From Calditrichales bacterium MX18-03 (GTDB lineage Bacteria > Bacillota > Clostridia > Lutisporales > Lutisporaceae), in contig JAJGRE010000005.1 of NCBI GenBank assembly GCA_021083345.1, forward strand, positions 186,001 through 250,000: 64,000 nucleotides of DNA, in the 5' to 3' direction. Made by a program: the position numbers and the translations under genes. Below the pieces are notes generated by a model, which was not told where the DNA came from, did not search any database, and was given only the letters and a program-made list of their open reading frames with translations. This document shows, piece after piece, positions 25,205 through 33,162 of the stretch. The first letter of the stretch is position 1, and every line of letters starts with the position of its first letter.

Positions 25205-26124
25205 CGGAATCTCTCTACTTCATCGGTTAACTTGTAATCGTTCTTTTTCAGTATTTCCAGGTAGTCCTTCAGAACCGCCAGCAGCTTGCTGTTTTCGTCT
25301 TCATTGACTGCATTCAAATAAATATTCTTGGCATCGTCCGCCATGGTTTTCGTATCATAGCTGAAGAGAGGTGTATTATTGGTGCCGAAGAATATAAAGG
25401 TCAAATACTTTGCATGCAATTGTTCCATGTCCTTAATCTTTTGAGAGTCAGGGTACAGACGGATGAATTCCTCCTGCTCCAGGGCCCGCTCCAATACCTC
25501 GTCCCAGCCGATGACCAATGCGGCATCCTTGGCGGGGACTTGATCCGATTCGGCAGCCAGGATGTGGATGTACGCTTTCATATCCGGCGTTACGTGGGCA
25601 TTGTATTTCCTGTACGAAGCATAATCAAGGATGGGAAAAAACATGCCCTCAGCCGTTTCCACTTTGTATCCGCTATCCTTTGTTTCTGTCAAAAGGGTTC
25701 TCACCTGAAGGTCTTCGATGTTGTTCAGCTTTTTGATGTCAAATTCAGGAGAATACGCCGCAGCCAGCGTGTTCTGGATGTCGCTGCTGTAAAACTTTTC
25801 TTCCATTTCAGGCAGCCTCTGAATCTGCACTTCTTCCAGCCTGCTGATCATAATGGAAGCATTTTCTCCAGAAAGCGTTGATATATTCTGATCCACAAAC
25901 GCCACAATCTCAGTTAAAGCCGCACTCTTTTCGAGCAACCCATCAAATGCATTTATGATGGATTTCTGCTTCGCTTCCAAAGCCGCTGCCGAATTTTCTG
26001 TTATTTCCTGCTTTACAGCTCCGCTATCTTCTGGAATCTGCTGACTGTTTTTTGCAGAGCAGCCTGTTGCCACCGATAATGCCACCAGCAGCGCCATGCC
26101 AAATAATAAACCTTTTCTCACCAT
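25180..26124 (-). CDS. Lipoprotein of unknown function
   Basis: Predicted membrane-anchored extracytoplasmic lipoprotein (314 aa). Signal peptide MVRKGLLFGMALLVALSVATGC with lipidated Cys22. The rest is mostly helical with no motif I recognise, and a Ser/Gln/Glu linker after the Cys. ATG 26124 has GGGAGG upstream; 21 extra in-frame codons upstream were rejected because they would bury the signal peptide. Convergent to the ABC exporter, overlapping its 3' end, so no shared transcript. Confidence 0.75.
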   Translation of the reverse strand: MVRKGLLFGMALLVALSVATGCSAKNSQQIPEDSGAVKQEITENSAAALEAKQKSIINAFDGLLEKSAALTEIVAFVDQNISTLSGENASIMISRLEEVQIQRLPEMEEKFYSSDIQNTLAAAYSPEFDIKKLNNIEDLQVRTLLTETKDSGYKVETAEGMFFPILDYASYRKYNAHVTPDMKAYIHILAAESDQVPAKDAALVIGWDEVLERALEQEEFIRLYPDSQKIKDMEQLHAKYLTFIFFGTNNTPLFSYDTKTMADDAKNIYLNAVNEDENSKLLAVLKDYLEILKKNDYKLTDEVERFRQTAISLR

Positions 26125-26225
26125 TATTCTGCCTCCCGTATCTGTTCGTATAATAAAGAATCTCCAGAGATTTCTTTTCCAATACAATCAGACGTAAATT
26201 CATTCCGGCAGGTTCCATTGAAGAT

Positions 26226-26254
26226 AAAAGCCGGCAGTGATTTTGCCGGCTTTT
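26226..26254 (-). terminator. Terminator after alcohol dehydrogenase
   Basis: Perfect stem AAAAGCCGGCA (26226-26236) / TGCCGGCTTTT (26244-26254), T-rich on both sides. It serves the minus-strand dehydrogenase gene that ends at 26273. Confidence 0.85.
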
Positions 26255-26272
26255 GGTTGCATATACCAGATT

Positions 26273-27448
26273 CTATTGCTTTCGTGCCAGTTTCAAAATG
26301 CTGAGGACATCAGCCTTTCCAAGCTTAACGAAATTTCCAACCGTCGTTGTATCCGAGTTGGTGCACTTGCCGGCCATTTCATCCAATCTGTCATCGGTAA
26401 TGCCCAGCTCTGCCAGTGTAACCGGCAGCCCCAGAGACCTGTAGAAATCCTCCAGCCGTTTGATGCCGAGCAGGGCAGTCTCCTCAGGAGACCATACTGA
26501 ATAGTCCACATTCCAGACTCTCGCAGCAAACTGGGCAAACCGGTTGATGTCATGCCGGTACAGGTATTTCATCCAGGCAGGGAAGACAACGGACAAACCG
26601 GCTCCGTGGGCCACGTCGTATATGCCGCTCAATTCATGCTCGATGTCGTGAGAAGCCCAATCGCCTACCCTGCCTGTGTTCAGCAGGTTGTTATGGGCTA
26701 CTGTCCCGCCCCACATGACCTCCGACCACGCATCATAATCACTGGGGTTTTCCATGATGGCCGACACATTATGGATGATGGTTTTCATGGTTGCTTCTAT
26801 CAGCCGGTCCGTTAGCTCCACATGGAGGGTATTGGTGAAATACCGCTCCATAAGGTGCGCCAGAATATCGGATGCACCGCAGGCAATCTGGTACTTGGGA
26901 AGCGTAAAGGCCAGCTCAGGATTCAATATGGAAAACCTGGGATAGATCAGCTCGGAATTAACAGGCCGCTTATACCAGCCCTCCTCGTTGGTGATGACAC
27001 AGCCGGTGCTGGATTCGCTGCCGGCAGCCGGAATGGTCAATATGGTGCCCACCGGCAGGGCTGCCTGAGGCTCCGCCTTTCCGGTAAAAAAATCCCAGAC
27101 ATCGCCTTCGTAGAGGGCGCCCATGGCAATGCCCTTTGACGAGTCAATGACGCTGCCGCCGCCAACGGCCAGAACCAGCGCTATGCCATGGTCCCGGCAC
27201 AGCCGGATGCCCTCCCGGACCAGGCTGAGTCTGGGATTGGGTTTTACCCCCGGCAGCTCCACATAATCGACGCCTGCAGCTTTCAATGAGTTTGCAACCT
27301 TGTCGTAAAGTCCGCTCTGCTTGATACTGCCGCCGCCATAGTGCAGCAGTACTTTTTTGCCATAACGTGCTGCCTCAGCGCCGACCTGCCTTTCCATATC
27401 TTTTCCGAAAATAATTTTCGTTGGATTCTGGAAGATAAAATTCTCCAT
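26273..27448 (-). CDS. Iron-containing alcohol dehydrogenase, butanol dehydrogenase (YqhD/Bdh) type
   Basis: NAD(P)H-dependent aldehyde/alcohol oxidoreductase (391 aa). N-terminus MENFIFQNPTKIIFGKDME and GGSIKQSGLYDKV are characteristic of the YqhD/BdhA branch. Nucleotide motif AVGGGSVIDSSKG; metal-site residues in GASDILAHLMERYF, HDIEHELSGIYDVAHGAGLS. Relatives reduce butyraldehyde and other aldehydes, often for detoxification. ATG 27448 has AAGGAAG upstream. It is divergent from an HxlR regulator whose operator-like dyad lies in the shared region, so redox or electrophile control is possible. Confidence 0.92.
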   Translation of the reverse strand: MENFIFQNPTKIIFGKDMERQVGAEAARYGKKVLLHYGGGSIKQSGLYDKVANSLKAAGVDYVELPGVKPNPRLSLVREGIRLCRDHGIALVLAVGGGSVIDSSKGIAMGALYEGDVWDFFTGKAEPQAALPVGTILTIPAAGSESSTGCVITNEEGWYKRPVNSELIYPRFSILNPELAFTLPKYQIACGASDILAHLMERYFTNTLHVELTDRLIEATMKTIIHNVSAIMENPSDYDAWSEVMWGGTVAHNNLLNTGRVGDWASHDIEHELSGIYDVAHGAGLSVVFPAWMKYLYRHDINRFAQFAARVWNVDYSVWSPEETALLGIKRLEDFYRSLGLPVTLAELGITDDRLDEMAGKCTNSDTTTVGNFVKLGKADVLSILKLARKQ

Positions 27449-27576
27449 AAAACAACTTCCTTTCATAAATAATATTATATGTCTTTGCATAGGATGCTCA
27501 TTGATATTTAAACGTTTGCCCACTTATAGTATAATGGCTGTAGGCCCATTGGAAAAGAATGCACTTTATTGTTAGA

Positions 27577-27596
27577 TAGTAACCTTTAGGATACTA
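27577..27596 (+). promoter_or_regulatory. 20-bp dyad, probable HxlR operator
   Basis: TAGTA-A-CCT-TT-AGG-A-TACTA is self-complementary except for one central-flanking A/A pair. TAGTA/TACTA half-sites are typical of HxlR (DUF24) regulators such as YodB. It lies 20 bp before the HxlR start, in the region shared with the divergent dehydrogenase. Confidence 0.7.
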
Positions 27597-27616
27597 AGGA
27601 TGCGTGGAGGAAACAT

Positions 27617-28021
27617 ATGCTGGAAAAGAAGAAGCCGCAGACAGCGACCTGTGAAATTGAAGTGGCCTTTGCCGTGATGGGCGGCAAATGGAAGCCTCTG
27701 ATCCTTTGGTTCCTGGGCGAGCTGGGGACGCTCCGGTTCGGTCAGCTTCAGCACCTGATGCCGGAAGTGACGCACCGGGTCCTGACAAAGCAGCTGAGGG
27801 AGCTGGAAGAAAACCGGCTGATCCAAAGAAAGGTATACTCAGAGGTTCCGCCAAAAGTGGAGTATTCCATTACGGAAAAAGGCCGCGATGCACTTCCCAT
27901 ACTGGACTTGATGTGCGAATGGGCCAGCAGGAACCAGTATTTCGGGTATGAACTGAAATGCAATTTATGTGAGGAAGATTTAAGGCGGAAGCTTCTGCAG
28001 CATGCCGACCCGGAAGCTTAG
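27617..28021 (+). CDS. HxlR family winged-helix regulator
   Basis: Small dimeric DNA-binding protein (134 aa). Motif order: CEIEVAFAVMGGKWKPLILWFL, LRFGQLQHLMPEVTHRVLTKQLREL (recognition helix) and IQRKVYSEVPPKVEYSITEKG, the standard HxlR layout. A Cys at position 13 (TCEIEV) is the conserved N-terminal Cys that senses quinones, aldehydes or disulfide stress in HypR/YodB-type members; two more Cys lie near the C-terminus. Likely controls itself and perhaps the divergent alcohol dehydrogenase. Confidence 0.92.
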   Translation: MLEKKKPQTATCEIEVAFAVMGGKWKPLILWFLGELGTLRFGQLQHLMPEVTHRVLTKQLRELEENRLIQRKVYSEVPPKVEYSITEKGRDALPILDLMCEWASRNQYFGYELKCNLCEEDLRRKLLQHADPEA

Positions 28022-28062
28022 CAGCACCGATGCCGCCGGACGCGTTTATTCCGGATACGGCA

Positions 28063-28518
28063 TCAGTGGGTCTGAATGATATAAACGCCGGCAACCAGCA
28101 TAAGGATGCCCAAAGCTCTGTAAGGGTTAAAGAGGTGCAGCTGATTGCCGAAAATGCCGAAATGGTCGTAGATAACGGCCAAGGTGATCTGCGCTGCGAT
28201 TACCAGGCTGAACATATTGGCGAATCCGATTTTCGGTGAAGCGATAATGGCGGTGCAGACATAGAAGCCGCCCAGCAGCCCCCCTGTCCACATCCACCAA
28301 CTGGCTTGCTTGATGCCGGCTAGGGACGGAATGGGCTGCACTTTATACAATACAGTGATAAAATAGACTGCAGCAAGGCCCAGGGTTCCGACTGCGAAGC
28401 TTATGGCGGAAGCGAGAACGGGGCTTTCCACGAAAAAACGGAGCCTGCCGTTGATACCAACCTGCGTGGTCAATGCAATACCCGAAATGACAGATAAAAG
28501 GTAGAAGATGATTCGCAT
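28063..28518 (-). CDS. DMT family membrane protein (DUF606/YdcZ type)
   Basis: Five-helix inner-membrane protein (151 aa). Opening MRIIFYLLSVISGIALTTQVGINGRL and ending YRALGILMLVAGVYII, the layout of short DUF606 transporters that probably work as dimers. Substrate unknown. It is convergent with the HxlR gene and divergent from the nitroreductase. GGAGGGAAT lies upstream of ATG 28518 on the minus strand. Confidence 0.85.
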   Translation of the reverse strand: MRIIFYLLSVISGIALTTQVGINGRLRFFVESPVLASAISFAVGTLGLAAVYFITVLYKVQPIPSLAGIKQASWWMWTGGLLGGFYVCTAIIASPKIGFANMFSLVIAAQITLAVIYDHFGIFGNQLHLFNPYRALGILMLVAGVYIIQTH

Positions 28519-28620
28519 TGTCCGATTCCCTCCTTTGGCTTTTCAGATATGAAACAGAATGTCTCATTCTTTATTATAGAGTATTCTTATGGATATGTAA
28601 AACCTTGGCAGGATACAATA

Positions 28621-28649
28621 CGGTATGCAAGTATACACCCTGCATACCG
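28621..28649. repeat. Inverted repeat before nitroreductase
   Basis: Perfect 9-bp arms CGGTATGCA (28621-28629) and TGCATACCG (28641-28649), 11-bp spacer, about 30 bp before the nitroreductase start. Could be an operator or an RNA hairpin in the leader. Confidence 0.55.
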
Positions 28650-28679
28650 GAAGAAGAATTTGAAATGGAGGAAATCGAC

Positions 28680-29573
28680 ATGGATTGGAACGAAGATCTG
28701 GGAAAACTGGCACTGGAAAGGATGCAGAAGCGGGCATCCTGCCGCAGCTTTTCCCCACAGGATATTCCCGAGGATATCCTTAGAACCATTCTTGAAACAG
28801 GGACACATGCGGCAAGCGGTGGCAATCTCCAGCCATACTCCATCCTTGTGGTAAAGGATAAGGAAAAAAGGGCGAAACTGGCTGAGCTGAACATGGATCA
28901 GGAATTTATGGCGCAAGCGCCGGTCAATCTGGTCTTCCTGCTGGATTGGTACAAAAACGGCAGGCTGGCGAAAATCCAGAAAGCACCCTATACCGCCTAT
29001 GAAAGCTATATGCATTTCATTATCGGTGTGGAAGACGTGATGTGCGCGGCCCAGACCATAGAGACGGCTGCATGGCTGATGGGCATAGGCTCGGTGTATA
29101 TCGGCACCTCCAATTATGCCGGCAGGCAGTTAACTCAGCTGCTAGAGCTTCCTGAGCATACATATCCCGTTGTCATCCTGTCCTTGGGATATCCCAAGCG
29201 TGAGCTTAAAGTGCGTGAAAAACTGCCCTATGAGATGACGGTATTTGATGAAAGCTATCCCACACTGAGTGATGAAGAGATCGAAAGCGCCTTCTTGAAA
29301 AAGCACGGTACGCTGGACCGGGAACTGTCGAAGGTACCCGCAGTAAGGGAAGAAACACTGTCAACCCTTCGGCAGGCGCTGCTGACGACATACTCCCCAG
29401 AGGAAACGGAAGCCACATTGAATGAGATCCGCGAGAAAAACAAGTATGGTGAGTATCACTACCGCTTCGGTCTGCATTACCATGCTGCAGAAATGCTGGA
29501 AATCGGATCGGATGTGCTGGAACAAATGAAGGAGCAAAAGCTGCTGCCCTTCCAGAACAAGGGGCAGAAGTAG
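28680..29573 (+). CDS. Nitroreductase family protein
   Basis: Predicted FMN-dependent NAD(P)H oxidoreductase (297 aa), cytosolic, usually dimeric. FMN-phosphate motif RASCRSFSPQDIPEDILRTIL and THAASGGNLQPYSILVVKD near the N-terminus; GIGSVYIGTSN and PVVILSLGYPK in the second half. About 80 residues beyond the usual fold form a charged C-terminal extension rich in Glu and Lys. ATG 28680 has GGAGG 8 bases upstream; upstream in-frame starts would run into the divergent gene's leader. Confidence 0.88.
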   Translation: MDWNEDLGKLALERMQKRASCRSFSPQDIPEDILRTILETGTHAASGGNLQPYSILVVKDKEKRAKLAELNMDQEFMAQAPVNLVFLLDWYKNGRLAKIQKAPYTAYESYMHFIIGVEDVMCAAQTIETAAWLMGIGSVYIGTSNYAGRQLTQLLELPEHTYPVVILSLGYPKRELKVREKLPYEMTVFDESYPTLSDEEIESAFLKKHGTLDRELSKVPAVREETLSTLRQALLTTYSPEETEATLNEIREKNKYGEYHYRFGLHYHAAEMLEIGSDVLEQMKEQKLLPFQNKGQK

Positions 29574-29611
29574 AGGAAGCTATTGGGAAAAGTCATCCAA
29601 AACATGGTAGT

Positions 29612-29707
29612 TTGCTTTATTTTGAGAAATCGCCTATAATATTTCATTGAATATGGTATACTATACCTATATGGAAATACACCACCTTCCAAAAGGTGGT
29701 TTGCTTT
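29612..29707 (+). promoter_or_regulatory. Promoter followed by an early terminator: short RNA or leader
   Basis: TTGCTT (29612-29617), 17-bp spacer, TATAAT (29635-29640) predict a start near 29647. About 35 bases later an intrinsic terminator follows: ACCACCTT (29681-29688) / AAGGTGGT (29693-29700), then TTGCTTTTTT. A second small dyad GGTATA-C-TATACC (29655-29667) lies between. This would yield an RNA of about 60 nt, or act as an attenuator for the gene at 29781. The hairpin may instead just end the nitroreductase transcript. Confidence 0.55.
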
Positions 29708-29780
29708 TTTCTGCCTATGGGACACACCTGTGACGGACTGTATATGCAACGCAAAAACGTAGAATAAAGGAGAGTATCCG

Positions 29781-30257
29781 GTGAAAAAGAACTATAAAAT
29801 GAAAAAAACAGTATCGATGAAGCAGTTTGTTACTGAGTTTGGCGAAGATTTCTCCAAGCATATGAAGCAAAGACTGATGGAGCTGGGAACAAGATGTGTT
29901 CTGACGCGCAAGGAAGAAAGCAACATTCTTGATCTCAAGCATGTGGAGCATACCAAGTACGAGTGCAATGACAAGGACAAACCCGGAGGCTGCCGCAAGG
30001 AATATGCTTACGGGCAGTTTATTATGAATGAAGGCTGCATGTATTTCTCGGAAAACTGCGTCGAGACGCCCGATGTGATGCAGGCGCCGGTCATCAGCGA
30101 TATCTATGACCATCTGAACAGCCAGGAAATCTTAAACGGAGAAACAGTCAATGCCAAGAAGGTAGATGACGAAAACATCGACTATGTGGTAGACAAGATC
30201 CTGGAGGTATGTCCGGAGATGTCACCTGAGCATCTGGCAATCATTTCAAGGTACTAA
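29781..30257 (+). CDS. Hypothetical cysteine-containing soluble protein
   Basis: Predicted cytosolic protein (158 aa), family not recognised. Features: basic N-terminus with MKQFVTEFGEDFSKHMKQRLMELG, then five Cys between about residues 40 and 95 (TRCVLTRK, YECNDKDKPGGCRKEY, GCMYFSENCVE), spaced in a way compatible with metal binding or a redox pair. GTG 29781 has AAAGGAGAG upstream. The helicase gene starts 40 bases after it, so the two may be cotranscribed. Confidence 0.7.
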   Translation: MKKNYKMKKTVSMKQFVTEFGEDFSKHMKQRLMELGTRCVLTRKEESNILDLKHVEHTKYECNDKDKPGGCRKEYAYGQFIMNEGCMYFSENCVETPDVMQAPVISDIYDHLNSQEILNGETVNAKKVDDENIDYVVDKILEVCPEMSPEHLAIISRY

Positions 30258-30297
30258 GAGGCTTCATCATATCTTACGGCTATGGGAGATAGAGACG

Positions 30298-31752
30298 ATG
30301 TCTAAGAATAATTTCGAGCAATTCGGACTGAGCAGGGAAACCGTCAAGGCTTTAAGCAAGTTGGGCTACGAAAGCCCTACGGAAGTTCAGGAGAAAGTCA
30401 TCCTGCCGGCCCTCAGAGGCACTGACCTCATTGTAAAATCGCAGACCGGCAGCGGAAAGACAGCCTCCTTTGCAATTCCTTTATGTGAAAGGATCGCATT
30501 GGAGACGCGGGCTCCCCAAGTCCTGGTGATGACACCTACCAGGGAGCTTGCCGTGCAGGTAAAGGAAGATTTCTCGCACCTTGGCCGCTTCAAAAGGATC
30601 CGGTGTGCAGCTGTCTACGGGAAGCAGCCTATGGAGCTGCAGCGGAGGGAGTTAAGGCAGCGGGTGCATGTGGTGGTAGGCACGCCGGGAAGGACCCTTG
30701 ATCATATTGAGCGGCAGAATCTGATAACGGAAGAAATAAAGCATCTGGTTATCGACGAAGCGGATAAAATGCTGGACATGGGGTTCATCGACCAGGTAGA
30801 GGCCATTATCAAGCTCCTGCCTGAGAATAGGACCACCATGCTGTTTTCTGCTACGATGCCGGATAAGATAGAGGAAATCTGCAGCAAATACATGAGAAGC
30901 CCCAGGAAGATCGAAGTGACCTCCAAAGTGACCACAACGGAAAAAATCCGGCAGTATTATTACGAAACCGACGAAAGCAGGAAGTTCAGCCTTCTGAAAA
31001 AGATTATTTATACAGAAAAACCGGAGTCCTGTATTTTGTTCTGCAATACAAGGGAAAAGGTGACCGACCTTCTGGAAAGAATGAAGCAGGAAGGCTTCTA
31101 CTGCGAGGGATTGCACGGCGGGATGGAACAAGGCCGGCGTCTGGACGCCATACAGCGGTTCAAGCGGGGAGAGTTTCATTTTCTCATTGCCACCGATGTA
31201 GCAGCCAGAGGACTTCATATCGATGACGTAACCCATGTCATCAATTACGAGGTCCCTATGGAAAATGAAAGCTATGTCCACCGCATCGGCAGAACCGGAA
31301 GGGTGGAAAGCGAAGGCGTTGCGATAACCCTTGCAGCACCAAGGGAGCTGAGATTTTTGCATGATATAGAGGCCTATGTGGGGCACATGATTCCCATGAG
31401 AGAGCTGCCGTCTGATGCTGAAGCCGAACAAGGCAGGTCAGCTGCCGAATGGGCGTTCAAGACCAAGCCCAAGGCCAAGGTACAGAAGGTTGAAAGGCTG
31501 AACCGGGAAATCACAAAGCTCCGCATCAATGCCGGCAAGAACAAGAAAATGCGCCCGGGGGATATCGTCGGGGCTATCACCGGCATAGAAGGCGTCAGTG
31601 CGGATGACATCGGCATCATCGACGTACAGGATACTTGCACTTATGTCGAGGTATTCGGCAGGAACGGAGACCTCATCGCAAGAAAGCTTCAGGGCATGAC
31701 CATAAAGGGAAAGATGCAAACAGTGAAAAAAGTAAGGCACCGCAATGTATGA
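30298..31752 (+). CDS. dbpA: DEAD-box RNA helicase, DbpA/YxiN type
   Basis: ATP-dependent RNA helicase (484 aa) for 50S ribosome assembly. Q motif NNFEQFGLSRETVKAL, motif I SQTGSGKT, PTRELAVQ, DEAD box LVIDEADKMLDMGF, SAT motif LFSATMPD, then helicase C domain with ATDVAARGLHIDDV and HRIGRTGR. The C-terminal 75 residues (from about LRINAGKNKKMRPGDIVGAI) form the RNA-binding domain by which DbpA and YxiN recognise 23S rRNA hairpin 92. Followed by a strong terminator. Confidence 0.94.
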   Translation: MSKNNFEQFGLSRETVKALSKLGYESPTEVQEKVILPALRGTDLIVKSQTGSGKTASFAIPLCERIALETRAPQVLVMTPTRELAVQVKEDFSHLGRFKRIRCAAVYGKQPMELQRRELRQRVHVVVGTPGRTLDHIERQNLITEEIKHLVIDEADKMLDMGFIDQVEAIIKLLPENRTTMLFSATMPDKIEEICSKYMRSPRKIEVTSKVTTTEKIRQYYYETDESRKFSLLKKIIYTEKPESCILFCNTREKVTDLLERMKQEGFYCEGLHGGMEQGRRLDAIQRFKRGEFHFLIATDVAARGLHIDDVTHVINYEVPMENESYVHRIGRTGRVESEGVAITLAAPRELRFLHDIEAYVGHMIPMRELPSDAEAEQGRSAAEWAFKTKPKAKVQKVERLNREITKLRINAGKNKKMRPGDIVGAITGIEGVSADDIGIIDVQDTCTYVEVFGRNGDLIARKLQGMTIKGKMQTVKKVRHRNV

Positions 31753-31797
31753 TGCGTGTACGCGTTGCCTCGGAGCAAAATAACATAATCAAAAAAT

Positions 31798-31844
31798 GCC
31801 GGTACTGAAACAACGTCATTTGATTTCGGTTACCGGCTTTTTTT
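31798..31844 (+). terminator. Terminator after DEAD-box helicase
   Basis: GCCGGTA (31798-31804) pairs with TACCGGC (31831-31837), then TTTTTTT. The loop is 26 nt. Confidence 0.75.
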
Positions 31845-31862
31845 GCAAATCTGCAAAAGGCC

Positions 31863-31909
31863 TTGACAGAATGGATGATGAGGCGTACGATTATAGTGTG
31901 CATATGCAC
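31863..31909 (+). promoter_or_regulatory. Promoter with start-site palindrome for the DUF134 operon
   Basis: TTGACA (31863-31868), 17 bp, TACGAT (31886-31891). The predicted start falls on a perfect 12-bp palindrome GTGCATATGCAC (31898-31909), where a bound repressor would block initiation. The DUF134 protein just downstream is a plausible binder. Confidence 0.65.
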
Positions 31910-31930
31910 ATAACGAACGGGAGTGATTGG

Positions 31931-32305
31931 ATGCCAAGACCGAGAAAATGCAGAATGGTAGGGTATATACCACGTAATCCATGTTTTCACCCTCACTTAG
32001 GAAATACTGAAGAAGTAGTCTTGAGCATAGAAGAGGTTGAAGCAATACGGCTGGCAGATTTCCTGAACATGGAGCAGGATGCCGCCGCAGAGAGCATGGA
32101 TGTATCGCGGGGGACTTTCCAACGGATCATTAATGCGGCTCGTCAAAAGGTGGCTGATGCGCTTGTACATGGGAAAACCATCCGGATTGAGGGCGGAAAC
32201 TATGAGGTGATGAATGACCGGCCTTGCTGCAAAGAGCACGGCAGAAGGTGCAGAGATAATAGGTGCAATAAAAGGGATGATTGTGAAGGAGGTAATATGG
32301 AATGA
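31931..32305 (+). CDS. DUF134 helix-turn-helix protein, candidate metal-responsive regulator
   Basis: Predicted DNA-binding protein (124 aa). It starts MPRPRKCRMVGYIP, the DUF134 signature, and has an RNA-polymerase-sigma-like HTH: VEAIRLADFLNMEQDAAAESMDVSRGTFQRII. A Cys/His/Arg-rich tail (RPCCKEHGRRCRDNRCNKRDDC) offers five Cys and one His for metal or Fe-S binding. ATG 31931 follows GGGAGTG. Its end overlaps the next gene by 4 bases. A palindrome at the promoter and co-transcription with a NifX-like protein and permeases suggest it regulates this operon; not tested. Confidence 0.82.
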   Translation: MPRPRKCRMVGYIPRNPCFHPHLGNTEEVVLSIEEVEAIRLADFLNMEQDAAAESMDVSRGTFQRIINAARQKVADALVHGKTIRIEGGNYEVMNDRPCCKEHGRRCRDNRCNKRDDCEGGNME

Positions 32306-32679
32306 AAATTGCTGTAGCAACGGAGAATGGTCATGTATCGGGACATTTTGGAAAATGTGAGCAGTTTACAGTTTTTGAAACGGCAGGGAATCAGGTCGTT
32401 GGGAAAGCAGTGTTGGACACTAAAGCACACGGACATGGCATGCTGCCGCCTTTTTTGGCTTCAAATGGCGTGGAGACTGTGATTGCAGGCGGGATGGGAG
32501 AAGGTGCAAGACACAATCTGAATACCTTTGGGATCCGTATCGTAGCGGGAGCAACAGGACAAGTGGACGAGGCCGTACAGAAATTTCTGGAAGGAACATT
32601 AAAAGTGAGCGATAGCGGATGCCATGGTCATGGGCATGATGAACAGCACCAGTGCAATTGTCATGGCCACAAGGAGTAA
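32302..32679 (+). CDS. NifX/NifB-like (Fe-Mo cofactor family) protein with His-rich tail
   Basis: Small soluble protein (125 aa) of the dinitrogenase iron-molybdenum cofactor domain family: MKIAVATENGHVSGHFGKCEQFTVFE, GVETVIAGGMGEGARHNL and a GIRIVAGATGQVDEAVQKFL end. The C-terminal 20 residues contain seven His and two Cys (GCHGHGHDEQHQC). No nitrogenase gene is near; stand-alone members are often linked to metal or Fe-S handling. The tail suggests binding of Ni, Zn, Cu or Fe. Overlaps the DUF134 gene (ATGA) and precedes a permease by 3 bases. Confidence 0.9.
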   Translation: MKIAVATENGHVSGHFGKCEQFTVFETAGNQVVGKAVLDTKAHGHGMLPPFLASNGVETVIAGGMGEGARHNLNTFGIRIVAGATGQVDEAVQKFLEGTLKVSDSGCHGHGHDEQHQCNCHGHKE

Positions 32680-32682
32680 ACC

Positions 32683-33162
32683 ATGTTTACAGGTATTTTG
32701 TATCTGTTGGCGGCAGGACTGCTGCTGCTTTCTTTTCTGAAGGACAGGAGAAAGACTGCGACCGCACTGAAAAAAGCGTGGAAATCCTTTGAAAACATAC
32801 TACCGCAGCTGCTTTCAATACTGATTATCATAGGCATCATGCTGGCGATACTGAGTCCTCAGACCATTTCCGGCCTGATCGGCGCCCAGTCCGGATGGGC
32901 TGGCATGGTGATCGCCTCCATTATAGGGTCCATTACATTAATACCCGGCTTTGTTGCTTTTCCACTGGCTTCTGCTCTTTTGCAGAGCGGTGCAGGCTTT
33001 ATGCAGATTGCGGTTTTTATCTCAACGCTGATGATGGTGGGAATAGTGACGGTGCCTGTTGAAATCAGGTATTTCGGAAAAAAGGCGACGGCAGTAAGAA
33101 ACATACTGGCTTTTGCATTTTCATATGTAGTCGCAATCGCAATAGGGGTGGTGCTGGGATGA
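32683..33162 (+). CDS. Permease, first half of split ArsP/YraQ-like transporter
   Basis: Integral membrane protein (159 aa, about five helices). KAWKSFENILPQLLSILIIIGIMLAIL and SIIGSITLIPGFVAFPLASALLQSGAGF resemble one repeat of the predicted permease family PF03773 (ArsP_1/YraQ). Full-length members have two such repeats; here the second is encoded by the next gene, overlapping by 4 bases. The pair would make a heterodimeric transporter. Substrate probably a metal or metalloid species, judged by neighbours. Confidence 0.8.
   Translation: MFTGILYLLAAGLLLLSFLKDRRKTATALKKAWKSFENILPQLLSILIIIGIMLAILSPQTISGLIGAQSGWAGMVIASIIGSITLIPGFVAFPLASALLQSGAGFMQIAVFISTLMMVGIVTVPVEIRYFGKKATAVRNILAFAFSYVVAIAIGVVLG

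Noticed and set aside
32302-32679. Evidence for nitrogen fixation
   Set aside because: A lone NifX-like protein with a His tail and no nif structural or NifEN genes is better explained by metal handling.
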